Shown here piece by piece: positions 44,205-54,706 of a DNA stretch of 64,000 nt. Source of the DNA: Mucidula mucida (Eukaryota; Basidiomycota; Agaricomycetes; Agaricales; Physalacriaceae); the NCBI GenBank assembly GCA_015501055.1, contig JADNYV010000092.1, positions 1 to 64,000 on the forward strand, read 5' to 3'. The notes beneath the pieces were generated by a model that ran no database searches, had not been told where the DNA came from, and was given only the letters and a program-made list of their open reading frames with translations. Every line of letters starts with the position of its first letter. Within the stretch, counting starts at the first letter, position 1. A program made the translations under genes and the position numbers.

Positions 44205-46007
44205 CATTTACAATTGTGTACGGTGCTACAAATGTCAAAGCTTAGCCTTCCGTTTCGCCTGTATGACTTGAAAGTTGAGAGTACTTGAGACGCCAAGCCA
44301 AGAGATGCCTGCCGAAATGCTGAGCAACTTTCTTTCAACCACAATGTTGCTGATTGAACATCGTCTCTTTTTCCTTCCGACACCGAATCGCCCGCTCTGC
44401 GTAAACGACTACGCCATATCCGTTTCCACGAAACAACAGCGACGCGTAAGCCCCTTCAACTTGGGCGGCATGCAATCCAAGCCGTACTTTGATGCAGGGG
44501 GCAACGAGAGGCCCCGGACGACGACGACGACGACTACGATGTCTCCTCACCGTGGCACTCCTCCTTATTTGGGCAGGGTACGTTCTGCGCAGGCGACGCG
44601 CGTCTTCTTCCTATTTTGGACAATGCGCTTTCGATGGCGCACCAGGCGGGAACGGATATATGGATTGGGTGGATTTTCGGTGAGGTGAGCTTCTCCTTCT
44701 ATGTTTGAGTGCTTATGAATTTTATGGCAGCCGTGATTACATTCTCGCGGTACGCGACGAGGATTGGGCGCCGCGCAGATCCGCCCTCAGCTCCAAGGAC
44801 TCGGTCTCCCTCGGTTCGCAATGGATTCGCCTCATTCCTGGACTACTGCCCTCTCCTGGACTCAGAGAGGGCAGTGCTGCCCGCGTTCGCCCCTTCCCGC
44901 GTTCGCCGCCGCCATCGCGCCCACCGTCTACCCCCCAATTGGACGATTACAGCGACTTGATGCTGCTCCACCGACGAACACGGCGATGGACGGGTTCAGA
45001 CCGGGGCTCAACGTCACAGACGTGGCGCCCTCGACCTTCAGCTGGTCAACTATTCCTTGGACCACTCCGCTGGTTGGTATTCTTAGATGTCGAGCCCGAC
45101 GAGCCGCACAGCGTGTGACTCGGATGGGGATGTCGTCAGTCCTCATTCTGCCTTGCATACTGGTATCCATTTACCTGGTCAACAGTTACCTGGTCAATTC
45201 ATTGATTTCATTACACGTCGAGCAGGCAACTAGCTTTGAATCAGGCCGGTATGTCCAACTGTCCACGTGTAGGGAGACACGAGATGCGGACGCTATACCT
45301 ACATGGGCCCGTTGCCTGACTAGGTCTGTGTATGTGTTCGCCTTTGGTACGTGTCCGAAGTTGGCTATGGTTGATTTATGCTGATGACGTGCCCAAGACA
45401 TTGCCGGATTCATTTCAATAGACATACGTCCACATCTGACTCGGCGATATGTTGTTGTTCTAGATGATCGTGAAAGTGGAGCACGACGAGGAGGATACCG
45501 TCGTTGGGGTCGTAGACGGGATCACAGACGTCGGGTTGTAAGGAGCGTGCTCTATCGGCGAGTTTCCTTCTTGTTGTCGGCGTAGGTTTGATGCTGATTT
45601 TTTTTACAGCTTGATGGATACGGCTTACTGACTGATTTCTCTGACATGGGATTCATCGAGCTGGTGGCGAAGAGTGCATTCGTGTTTTTGTTCGTTCCTT
45701 CGGTGACATCCGAGTAGTATTTACTCCTGAGTAGTATTTACTGCCAAGTGACCTTCTGTGCGATTATCATTGACGTCGCCTTGTATAGTACCCGCCGCGA
45801 GGTGTGCATAGTGTAGTGGTAAGTGGGTTCTGCCCTTTTCCAAGATGTCGGAACTAACCAAGTGTTGTAGAATAGCGGGAATAGCACAGTTTACTATAGT
45901 AGATCATCGATCACCTGGGGTGTCCTCCTATCTCGTTCGAATTCATTTTTGATTCTGTTGAACTCCTATTTCTGTTCCTTCCTCTCATCAGTGTGCTCCC
46001 AAGTCTA
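44205..46007. other. Region of 1.8 kb with unsupported frames
   Basis: Several overlapping frames of 80-200 codons lie in 44.3-45.4 kb. One (44489-44683) has a hydrophobic segment CLLTVALLLIWAGYVL and could be a first exon of a small membrane protein joined to 44750 onward, but no model keeps a convincing frame. From 45.1 kb to the KDZ gene nothing coding was recognised. A direct repeat GAGTAGTATTTACT occurs twice near 45713 and 45729. Confidence 0.3.
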
Positions 46008-49000
46008 ATGGCGCCAACTAGCAATAAGCGGACGAAGGCTGTGGCTCGGGGAGAAATCGATGACTTTGATAGCGACGACGACGCTGACTTTACGATTGAC
46101 AGCAGTGGCCCGAGCGGGATTCATTCCCATGTCGCACTGCCTGCCCAACTCATCGACGAGCCTCCAGCGAAACGTCTAAGGACAAGTTCGGTCCTTCCAG
46201 GCAGTAGCGAGGGTGCCACTACCCTTTCCATGGATCAAACGGAGGCTCCTCCAGCACTCGCTACTGGAGATTCAGATGACATGGCCCAAGATGCGGAAGA
46301 GCCAGAGGCGGGAACTTCCCCACCAAAACCGGCAAAGCCACAGGTAGAGATAATTGCCTCTGAGACTCGGACCAGACTAATGTAGAGTTTAAAGGGCGCG
46401 TCGCGCTACATGGTGGACTTCCTGGAGAAATTCCCCGTTCTTATTGACTACTTGCTTGCCGGAGAGTCTCATTCCGCCATTGATCAACCTTGTAGCTGTG
46501 CTGCGACACGTCCCGGTGCGCTTCGCAAAATTCTCTGTTTCGACTGCAGTTACTTTGAGCCCTGTTGCTCCGATTGTTTCCTGGAGTCGCATAGAAATTG
46601 TCCGACGCATTGGGCTCACCGTTGGAATGGCCAGTTCTTTGATAAAGTCGACATCTCTGAACTTGGCTATGTCTTCACCTTCAGCCATGCACATGGTGCG
46701 CAGCGTTGTCCTAATGGTGATTACGGGGACAAGAAACATCTCAATTTCATCCTCGTCGATACAAACGGGGTTCATCAGACGAAGGCAGTCTTCTGTGCAT
46801 GCGCCAACCATGGCAAGCCAGAGGATCGCTTCACCGAGCTCTTGCACTGTCGCATATTTCCCGCGACGGTAGCACGACCGGAGACTGGATTTACGTTTGG
46901 CCTTCTCGAGGACTTTCACCTCCAAACGCTCACTTCTAAGAAGTCGCCGTATGATTATATTGCGGCTATTCGACGCAAGACATGCAATGCGGGACCTGAT
47001 CTTCACGAAGTTCCTGTAAGTCTTTGGGATCGCGGAAATCTTCATGGCTGATGGCCTGAGCATAGAATCCATATGTACAATTCCTTCGGGTTCAACGTGT
47101 CTTTCGTGCTGTAACTGCTATCAAGAGAGGTGGACAGGTACACGGAATTGACCGGTTCTTTCTAAACCGCCCTCCTGGCTCGGTTGTAGTACCGTGTTTC
47201 GTATGCCCAGAGCCGGGGTTCAATGTTCCCGATCGCTACTGGATTGACATACATGAGGATTTCATGTGCGTTCTTCGTTATTTGCAGAATGAAACTAAGC
47301 TAACAAGGACTGTTGTCTAGACATCTGGTTCAACTCGCCCTTATGCTCGACGGTCACTTTGGGCTGCAACGTTTTGGCAAGGTTGATGATCCGGATGATG
47401 TGTCGTTGTTGAAAGGAAAGGGGTTGTTCCCACTCGATGAGCTGTACAACGAGTATGTCCGTGACGTTGTTGCTAATGAGGAAGAGGCAAGCCATGTTCA
47501 TTTCCTCTTGGAGTAGCTACTAATGTACAGCCTAGAAATCGAGCTGTTCGAACTTTAACGCTGTTGAGATGCAGAACAGGTTGAAGTTTCGTGGATGTGT
47601 GATATCAGGAGTCATTGCGGTTGAATGTGGCCGCCATTGTATCTTTCTATCCATGGTGGATCTGCAGAAAGGCGAGAGGTATATTCTCATTCTGTTTGGT
47701 CAACTTCTTTATTCAATGGTTGGACAGATTCGCGAATGCAGACTATGCGCTGATGATTGCTCTCCGCCGTTTCATGAGCTCCAGTTTGGATCGAGTCAAG
47801 TTCTTCAAGAGGTTTATTACGACATACGATGTTGCTTGTCAGTTTGAGGTACACTTCGGAGAGCGCATCTTCAAGAGCTTCCCCGATCTGGCGCCCATCG
47901 TTGACCTCATCAACTTCTTGGTTCCGAAAATGCATTTAGACGGACATAAGGATAAGTGCAAGTATCGATTCGCACTGAACTATTTTCAAGGCGCTGGCCG
48001 TACCCACGGGGAGGGTATCGAGCAATCATGGGCAGAGAGCAAGCAGTCCGGCGGGAGTTCACGTCAAATGAATCATGGACATAGACATGACACGATCATC
48101 GACTTTCATAACTTCTGGAATTGGGTCAAGTTTGAACTAATGGGTATGAAATGATGCTATCCTCCTCTAGTAGACTATTAGCTGACAATTTCAACCTCTA
48201 GAGGACTACCTGGAGAGTCATCTGATAGATGCGCGTGTTAGTCTGCAAGGCGCAATCGATCACTTCTTTGGACTTTCAATTTCCCGTGGCAAGGAGAATG
48301 TTGTGGCTTGGAGTAAGCTGTCGACCGAACCCAGAAAGGTCGGAAGCGATTGGGAAAGTGTATATCGAGTGTCTACAAAGAAGCGTAAGTTTCTGGTCCT
48401 CAGCAAGTCAAACACGTGACAGACGCAGTTTCTAGTTCCATCGCGTGAAGCCGTGTACCTCAGTCTGGTGCAGTCAGAAACAAAGCGAAGCGAAGCCGAG
48501 GAGATTGTCATGAAGACACAGAGCGTAGAAACCCAGTTCCTTAATACTGGATTAAAGCTACAAGAGCGACAGTGAGTGTCATGGCAGATCAACACATAGT
48601 ATCTCATAATCAGCAGGCGATATCTTCAGCGTTTCAAGAAGTCTGCCAATACTGATTCGGAACAGACAACTCTGGCTCGCAGCCGCGCTGCACTCTTAGG
48701 CGACCTTCGACAATGGCGCAAGACGCAGCTCCAAATTATGCCTACACTCGAACGTCTAGCCTTAGAAAGCCGTCTCGAGAGTGCAGAAGTATTTGTTGAG
48801 CGCGAGATTCTGTATCTCCCTTCGGATTTCAATTCTACCGACCGTGTCAAGCTAGGACTGCAACGGTTGGCAGATTTAGAGTTGAGACTACGAGAAGGAG
48901 AGGCAAACGATGCGGTCCTGGCCCTCTGTGATACTATAGCGCACAAGATGGTGCTACGGGAGGTCAAAAAGTCAAATGCGCGCGGAGTCACACAGAATAC

Positions 49001-49732
49001 ACGGGCGACAAAGTTCATCCGCGGCGTCGAGTTCAAACGAGCGGGTCATGCAGCCCAATATCGGAAGGCACGAGAGGCTGTGTTGGAACTGCAGAACGTA
49101 AAGGAGTCAGCCAATTATCCGGTGCTAACGGAGGAGGATATGTACGCCAAGAACGCGGTGAATGCTCGAGAACTGGGAGACGGATCAAAAACTGATGGGT
49201 GGATTTGGCGATATGGTAACTTGAAAGGGTTGGACAAGGATGAACGAGATGCGTTCGTGATTGAGAGTAAGTTCAGAGTGTCTGAGTTGGGAAACACATC
49301 TGACAGGCTTTTCCAGCGGAGCGTGTCCAATGGTTCCGTGCCAAGGCAGACATGGAACGTTGGATGGAGGAAGTCGAAACACTGGAAGAAGAGTTCCGAC
49401 GCCTTATCCGGGCCTGTCGATCCATGACGGACTATTGGACTCAGATGTCAACGGAATACGACTCAGCAACAGCTCCATATCTTCTCTCGCGGAGCGGAGA
49501 TGTCACCAACCCAAACTGTGGCTATCGCGTATATGCATTACAGAAAGCGGATATGTATAGGAGGATCGGCGTACATGCAGAGAAGTGTTTCCTAGATCCC
49601 AAAGTTGGTGGAGCATGGCCGGATGAAAAGGAGGACATCAACGAGTTCTTGAGGAAGCGCAGACCACGGTTAGAGGTTGATTGGCAGAAAGATGGCAAAG
49701 ATTTCGAACAGCTTGTAGGAAACGAGAAATAG
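46008..49732 (+). CDS. KDZ-type transposase with CxC2 cysteine cluster
   Basis: A multi-exon gene. It begins MAPTSNKRTKAVARGEIDDF with an acidic N-terminus. A cysteine-rich CxC2-like domain follows (CSCAATRPG, CFDCSYFEPCCSDCF, HRWNGQFFDKVDISELGY). Further exons include FVCPEPGFNVPDRYW and LMLDGHFGLQRFGKVDDPDD. A GC-AG intron (about 47487-47535) gives KSSCSNFNAVEMQNRLKFRG. VDLQKGERFANADYAL and the core YDVACQF, LVPKMHLDGHKDKC, RTHGEGIEQSWAE and HRHDTIIDFHNFWNW come next. The C-terminal region ends WFRAKADMERWMEE and VGNEK. KDZ transposases mobilise large basidiomycete DNA transposons. An in-frame TAG at 46383-46385 can be removed as a 42-nt intron (46344-46385), so the gene may be intact. No flanking TIR was identified. 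Confidence 0.82.
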
Positions 49733-50385
49733 ATTATATTCATATGGTACTCGCTGATGAGAAGGATTCGGCCGAAACACGTCAAAGGCCGGCCATGTGG
49801 TAGGTATTGCGTCGTGTTTGGCAGCTCCGTTTGTTGACCTACAACCACCATCATCATCGACCACTGACATCAACTGCCGACGACTATCTGCTTGGACACA
49901 ATCCCTGATACTTAACAAGCCTGCAAGAACGCCGGGGCGGAGAGCGGTCTCCTCTTAGGCGCAGTCTACAACAATCTCGTATAGAACGATGTTGTGGTTG
50001 GTCAATATGCTCACTAACCTTGTTGAGCGTGCACGCTTACTACCGGTGAGCTTGTTACCCACCACTTCTTGGCTGCTAACCGTTCCATAGCAGTAGGCAA
50101 TGTTGGTGTTATACGCGACGCCGAGCCATCTCCCTCCATCTCGTAACCACCGCCGCCTTCTTCGCAACCACGACGCTCCCCACCAGGTCTTCCCACGACG
50201 ATGACGACAGCGACAAAGGCTCCTACCATAACGACGGCTCCAATGATGACTGCACTTCAACGCGTCACCATCCACCGACAACACTACAAACGGCGATACC
50301 AGTTCCTATAGCACTCCCAACAATAGACGGTCCGAAGGGTGCCCACTATCGAAGGTACCAAGCCGTGCTCGCCATGCAGGATCTT
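49733..50385. other. Intergenic downstream of the KDZ gene
   Basis: About 650 bases, without a supportable exon. I looked for terminal inverted repeats matching the region before 46008 and saw none. Confidence 0.35.
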
Positions 50386-50820
50386 AAGCGCGTTCACGAC
50401 GAACAATCTTAAGCACACGGATGTCGGTAAGTGTGCTCCCTCATGACTCCGGATCTTAATGATACTCACAGTGGACTCTAGTCTCAAGCATGCTTACGAT
50501 GGACAATCTCAAGCATGCTCACGACGGATGAGAGGAAGCACGCTCACCTGCTCATAGGCCTCAGCATCCTCCTCTTCGTAGATTATATTTTTGTACATCT
50601 CATTGTTCAACAATGGTTTTTTTTTCTCAAGATTGTGCTTGAACTTCTTAAGATTCTAGTTGAGATGAGAGCATCTTAAGATTGTGTCCGAGACGAGTAA
50701 TCTTAAGATGCTGCTGGGCAGCAGGCACACCCATGTATTGTCCGCATGCTCACCGATTGCTTAAATTGGCTTAAGATTCTCACGTTTAAGCACAACATCG
50801 AGACGTTGGAAATCTTAAAG
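50386..50820. repeat. CTTAAG-rich repeat, block 2
   Basis: Six exact CTTAAG hexamers and several one-base variants (CTTAAAT, TTTAAGC, CTTAAAG, CTCAAGC) in about 435 bases, often in the context ATCTTAAGATTNT. Two near-copies of a longer unit occur at about 50484 and 50505 (CTCAAGCATGCTTACGATGG, CTCAAGCATGCTCACGACGG). Same motif as the block at 39.9-40.1 kb. Confidence 0.75.
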
Positions 50821-50823
50821 AAA

Positions 50824-51392
50824 ATGTATGAAATGTTAGCTGAACGCTATCGCTATTGTTGCGCCACGTTCTATCTCCTCGCTTTCCCTCCCATACACAC
50901 AAGACTGGGATCCGGAGCCGAGTGAGTGATATCCATCCTCATTGATTGCAACAATGCTAATCTCGCTCTTCTCTAGGCACTAGAAAACCAATCGACATCC
51001 TCTTCCGAAAAATAACGCATGCGACAGTCTGGTTTCCTACGCAGGAAGAGGGTCTCCTACGGGGGAGGACCACTTTTCCTACCTGGTGGGTCCATAAGCT
51101 GGCTCAAGGCATGGATTATCTCCGGGCGTTGAGCATCATCGTCGAATCTGTGCCCCGAAACGAGTCCAATGGCGTATTTTACGAGCCGGCGTTCTGGACG
51201 ACGTTTGATGGCGCGGCCATCCGAAATGCTTGTCTGGACTCAGTTGAGATCGTTGTGAGATGCACGAGTAAGGGAGGTGGCGAGGAGGACCAGGCTGCAG
51301 TGACGTCGTTCTGCGAGATGGTTGCGAGACAATGCAGAGAATTAGGTAAACGAGAAGAGAGGAAGTTCAAAGTCTTACGAGATATCGTGTAG
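50824..51392 (+). CDS. Small unknown protein
   Basis: Two exons: the first starts MYEMLAERYRYCCATFYLLA inside the edge of the CTTAAG repeat and ends at a GTGAGT donor (about 50918). After an intron of about 65 nt the second reads KPIDILFRKITHATVWFPTQ, WWVHKLAQGMDYLRALSII and ends FKVLRDIV at 51390. The second exon is long and compositionally protein-like. The first exon and start are less sure because they overlap repeat sequence; the true start could be Met in AQGMDYLRAL. No domain recognised. Confidence 0.45.
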
Positions 51393-51796
51393 TGTTTTGC
51401 TTCTGACATTTGTCTGCTTGTTTGCGTAATCTATCGGTGGCCTTGGTCGTGGCCAGGCCGTACTTACATACAACTTCAAAGAAGAACGCTCTTGCACACG
51501 ATCAGCGAAATACCCCCCTGTATCATCCTTTTTCTCTTTACTCGAGATCGAGAATCGAGATGAAACTCCTCGGCATCGAGAGCCGCCACATATTGGCGTC
51601 ACGCGTTCAAAAGGAGGTCGCAGTAGGTTCTTTACCTTCCACCACCATCTCGTGCGCCATCTCTCCCTTTCTTCCCGCCGCGTGCCCCACTTTCCTTTCC
51701 CGCCGTACTCTTCGTGATTGGCGCGACCGCGCCTTGCATTTCCCTGACATCGCCTTTTCAAACACACACAAAAGGTACGCGTCTCTACTTTTCGAA

Positions 51797-52963
51797 ATGT
51801 CATCTACGCTCACCAGGAATCCAGTGATGAGCGCGACGATCCTTCATGGAGAGCCTGAAGCCGCGCCTCGCCGACTACCCACTTCCTTGACCACGACAAT
51901 CTCTGCCCCGAAGCATACACAAGAGCGACTGTCCTGGCTTCTCAACCAATACAACGAATCTGTTAGCAAATATCCATCCATTTCGTATTCTCGATCTCCA
52001 AATGGGATGTCGTCTGAAGCCCTGGCTGAACGCGTTTTCGAGCTTCTCTCATATCGCAATCTATTAGACGGGCCGCTGTCAAAGTTGGCGAAGCCAGTGC
52101 GAACCTTGTACCCAGAGATGCCATGCGACGTTCTGACGGCTTGGTGGGAGAAGCGTGGTCTAGCGCCTGGGCCAACGCTTTCTGATGCATCGACAACTTT
52201 GCCAATGTCTGTAGAGAAGGAGAATGTACCGCCTATCACGTCTTCCGCCCACTGTATACCTATCACGACTCCCGAGCCGTCGCCCTCTTTCGAAGCAGCA
52301 CTATCATCTACGCCGCCCTGCCCACTTGAAGGGTGTATCCAATCTGTGTCGCGTCCTAAAAATCCTTTTAGCTCGCCGGAGGAAGAACACTCGATTTCTT
52401 CGCAAAAGCTCCCTTTTCATGATTCGTCAGCTCAGTCTGCAAAAGAAACATCTACATCCTCAAGACCGACTCTCTCCTCCATAACGAATATTCCGTCCGA
52501 TAACGCTCGCCTTTTATTACCAGGCGCTGATACTCCCGCATCTTCCGCTCCAAAACATACACTCCAGCCATCTACCGTGTTGCTAGCAATCCCACTGCAG
52601 TCAAAGAAACGCCACAAGTCGTCATCCTTTGCCGAACCTGGTCATTCCAGTTCAACGACCGAGATAGTTCCTGGAGCGGCGGCGAAGGTACCTCTGCTGT
52701 CTGATGAGTTGCAGAGCGATGCACTCCATCGCGACACTGACCTCGACGAGGCCAGTCACGATCGGCAATGGGTGGCAACTACTGGCAAAATGTCGAAAGA
52801 CATCGGCGACCCCGTTGCTGCAAAACGCCGCTTTCTGTACGAGCGAATGAACATCTTTGACATTAGGAATGAATGGGAGCCCACGCCACCGCAAACGCGT
52901 ATAGTTCAGCGGGAGGAGGGTGAAGGACGCATGGAATATCTAGCGAGGCTGAATTTGCTTTGA
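51797..52963 (+). CDS. Unknown Ser/Pro-rich protein
   Basis: A long uninterrupted frame. The ATG at 51797 (MSSTLTRNPVMSATILHGEP) leaves about 400 bases to the previous gene and gives 388 residues; the frame also extends upstream to 51410. After a short ordered-looking stretch (RLSWLLNQYNESVSKYPSIS, AERVFELLSYRNLLDGPLSK) the protein is mostly low complexity Ser/Thr/Pro. It ends in a conserved-looking C-terminus (AKRRFLYERMNIFDIRNEWE, REEGEGRMEYLARLNLL). A KRHKSS basic cluster could be a nuclear signal. No known domain; likely a regulatory or scaffold protein, but this is a guess. Confidence 0.6.
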   Translation: MSSTLTRNPVMSATILHGEPEAAPRRLPTSLTTTISAPKHTQERLSWLLNQYNESVSKYPSISYSRSPNGMSSEALAERVFELLSYRNLLDGPLSKLAKPVRTLYPEMPCDVLTAWWEKRGLAPGPTLSDASTTLPMSVEKENVPPITSSAHCIPITTPEPSPSFEAALSSTPPCPLEGCIQSVSRPKNPFSSPEEEHSISSQKLPFHDSSAQSAKETSTSSRPTLSSITNIPSDNARLLLPGADTPASSAPKHTLQPSTVLLAIPLQSKKRHKSSSFAEPGHSSSTTEIVPGAAAKVPLLSDELQSDALHRDTDLDEASHDRQWVATTGKMSKDIGDPVAAKRRFLYERMNIFDIRNEWEPTPPQTRIVQREEGEGRMEYLARLNLL

Positions 52964-53460
52964 ACAACGGTCTTTACGCACTATACTTTTTCTTTGCCCA
53001 CGATAAATCCTACCATTTGAACATAGCATACAGAAGGATGCCTTTGCTCTCTCCGAGTCGGATATTCATCGGATATCCGGTTTACGTGATGAGCGCTCTT
53101 TTCTTCCTGACCACCACCATGATATATGAATGGCCTGCGAGCTGCTAGCCGCGCAATAAAGGCGTCCTAAATACCAGCAAATGCGACGGTGAGTAAGTAG
53201 ATTGTCTCCGGAAACCGATTGTTACTCATCCAGATGTAGAGTATGAATCTTTGCTTGACCCTCTGCACCATTGGAATAGAAATTTCTGAATATGTCTTTC
53301 ACTAAGCGACTTTCCGCATTCTGGGCGTTCGAATATCATATCTTTTCAATACAGTGGCACTCCCGTTACCGTGAAAATCCACCCTACCCACCCACAGCAC
53401 GTATTGTCTGACTTTGATCGTCCCGCTTGATTCCAATCATGTAACTTGCGCCAAACCACC
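52964..53460. other. Intergenic, no gene seen
   Basis: About 500 bases upstream of the ADP-ribosylglycohydrolase. No exon; probable promoter. Confidence 0.35.
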
Positions 53461-54525
53461 ATGTCTCTCTCCCAAATCGTCACCCCCGCTCCTCCTTCGA
53501 CAAAGATTCGCTGCGCTCTCCTCTGCACAGCTCTCTCCGACGCCTTGGGGAGCCCAGCCGAATGCCACCGCCGCTTCACATTCCCCCCCATCTCCCGGAT
53601 GATCCCTAATCCCAATCTGCACCTCCCCAAGGGCGTCTGGACGGACGACACGAGCATGACGCTGTGCCTCGCACGCTCCATCGCGTCCGAAGCGGGATTC
53701 GACGAAGAAGATCAACTCGCAGCTTATACTCGTTGGTGGGAGGATGGCGAGCTTAGTGCGACGGGGAAATGCTTTGACATTGGGAATACGATTTTACGCG
53801 CGGTGCGCATTTACGTGGACGATCCCACCGCGGGGGCGTTGAAGACCATTGAGCAGTGTCTAGGTGGAGAAGGAAATTCGGGGAATGGGAGTCTGATGCG
53901 CGTTATCCCAGTGGGAGTGCTGTACTGGCGTGACGAGAAGGAAGCAAGGGCGCTGGCGAGGCGAAGCAGTCTCACGACGCACCCGAATGAGGTATGCCAG
54001 GAGGCGTGTGAGGTGTGGACGGGTGCTGTGGTGCGCATCATGTGTGCTGCCGCGCGTGAAGAGGCGTTGACGAAGCGGGATGTCTTGCAGTACTTTTCCC
54101 AGTTTCCGTATCAGAACGCAGAGCTGCGGAAGGCGCTTGCATATCCGGGCAAAGATCTTGACGCGGGGCATCCGATCATGAAGGTCGTTCTTGGGATGAA
54201 GGAGGATCAACTGCCAGAGGAAGACGTGCTTCCTTCTAGCGGATATGTTCTGCATACGCTCGTCGCAGCGTTGTTTTGCATCTTTTCGACGGACACGTTT
54301 GAGGCTGGCGCGATGCTTGCAGCGAATTTGGGGAATGACGCTGATACTGTGGCGGCTGTCTACGGAGGATTGGCGGGCTGCTGGTATGGGACGAATGCGG
54401 ATGATGATAAGACCTTTTGGACGTTGAGGATGGCTGAATGGTATAAGGATTTGGCGGCGAAGGATATTATCATCAAAGTCACGGCAGAGTTAGTGGCGAA
54501 GGAACAGACGTTGGGAAAAGCCTAG
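53461..54525 (+). CDS. ADP-ribosylglycohydrolase (DraG/ARH family)
   Basis: An intronless frame of 354 residues from the ATG at 53461 (MSLSQIVTPA); the ATG 15 bases upstream is less likely. The family removes ADP-ribose from proteins or small molecules using two Mg2+ ions. Its motifs are present in order: SDALGSPAE near residue 26, the metal-binding WTDDTSMT near 60, GEGNSGNGSLMRV near 138, SLTTHPNEVC near 172 and the C-terminal metal motif ANLGNDADTVAAVYGGLAG near 285. The length fits the family (about 300-370). There is no signal peptide, so the protein is probably cytosolic. It is complete and without lesions. It lies next to a dioxygenase pseudogene transcribed towards it; no functional link is implied. 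Confidence 0.92.
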   Translation: MSLSQIVTPAPPSTKIRCALLCTALSDALGSPAECHRRFTFPPISRMIPNPNLHLPKGVWTDDTSMTLCLARSIASEAGFDEEDQLAAYTRWWEDGELSATGKCFDIGNTILRAVRIYVDDPTAGALKTIEQCLGGEGNSGNGSLMRVIPVGVLYWRDEKEARALARRSSLTTHPNEVCQEACEVWTGAVVRIMCAAAREEALTKRDVLQYFSQFPYQNAELRKALAYPGKDLDAGHPIMKVVLGMKEDQLPEEDVLPSSGYVLHTLVAALFCIFSTDTFEAGAMLAANLGNDADTVAAVYGGLAGCWYGTNADDDKTFWTLRMAEWYKDLAAKDIIIKVTAELVAKEQTLGKA

Positions 54526-54706
54526 TGTTTCTAATCGGTGCCTGAATGTCTGTGTGTTGATCTCGCGGAGAGCTGACATTTGCCTAGATTAATAATGTGT
54601 ATCACTTCTCTCAAAATGTTTCTTGGTCACGTAGGTCTCAACGCGTTCGACTCTAAATACCTTTATATTACCATTATGTGAGTGGTAAGTTTTATTAATC
54701 CAGTCC

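Noticed and set aside
44275..45384. Overlapping frames up to 206 codons, one with a transmembrane-like segment
   Set aside because: Could not choose a frame or splice model; GC-rich DNA opens several frames at once.
45700..50300. Terminal inverted repeats of the KDZ transposon
   Set aside because: Compared both flanks by eye and found no convincing inverted pair; the CTTAAG blocks are too far apart and asymmetric to be called its ends.
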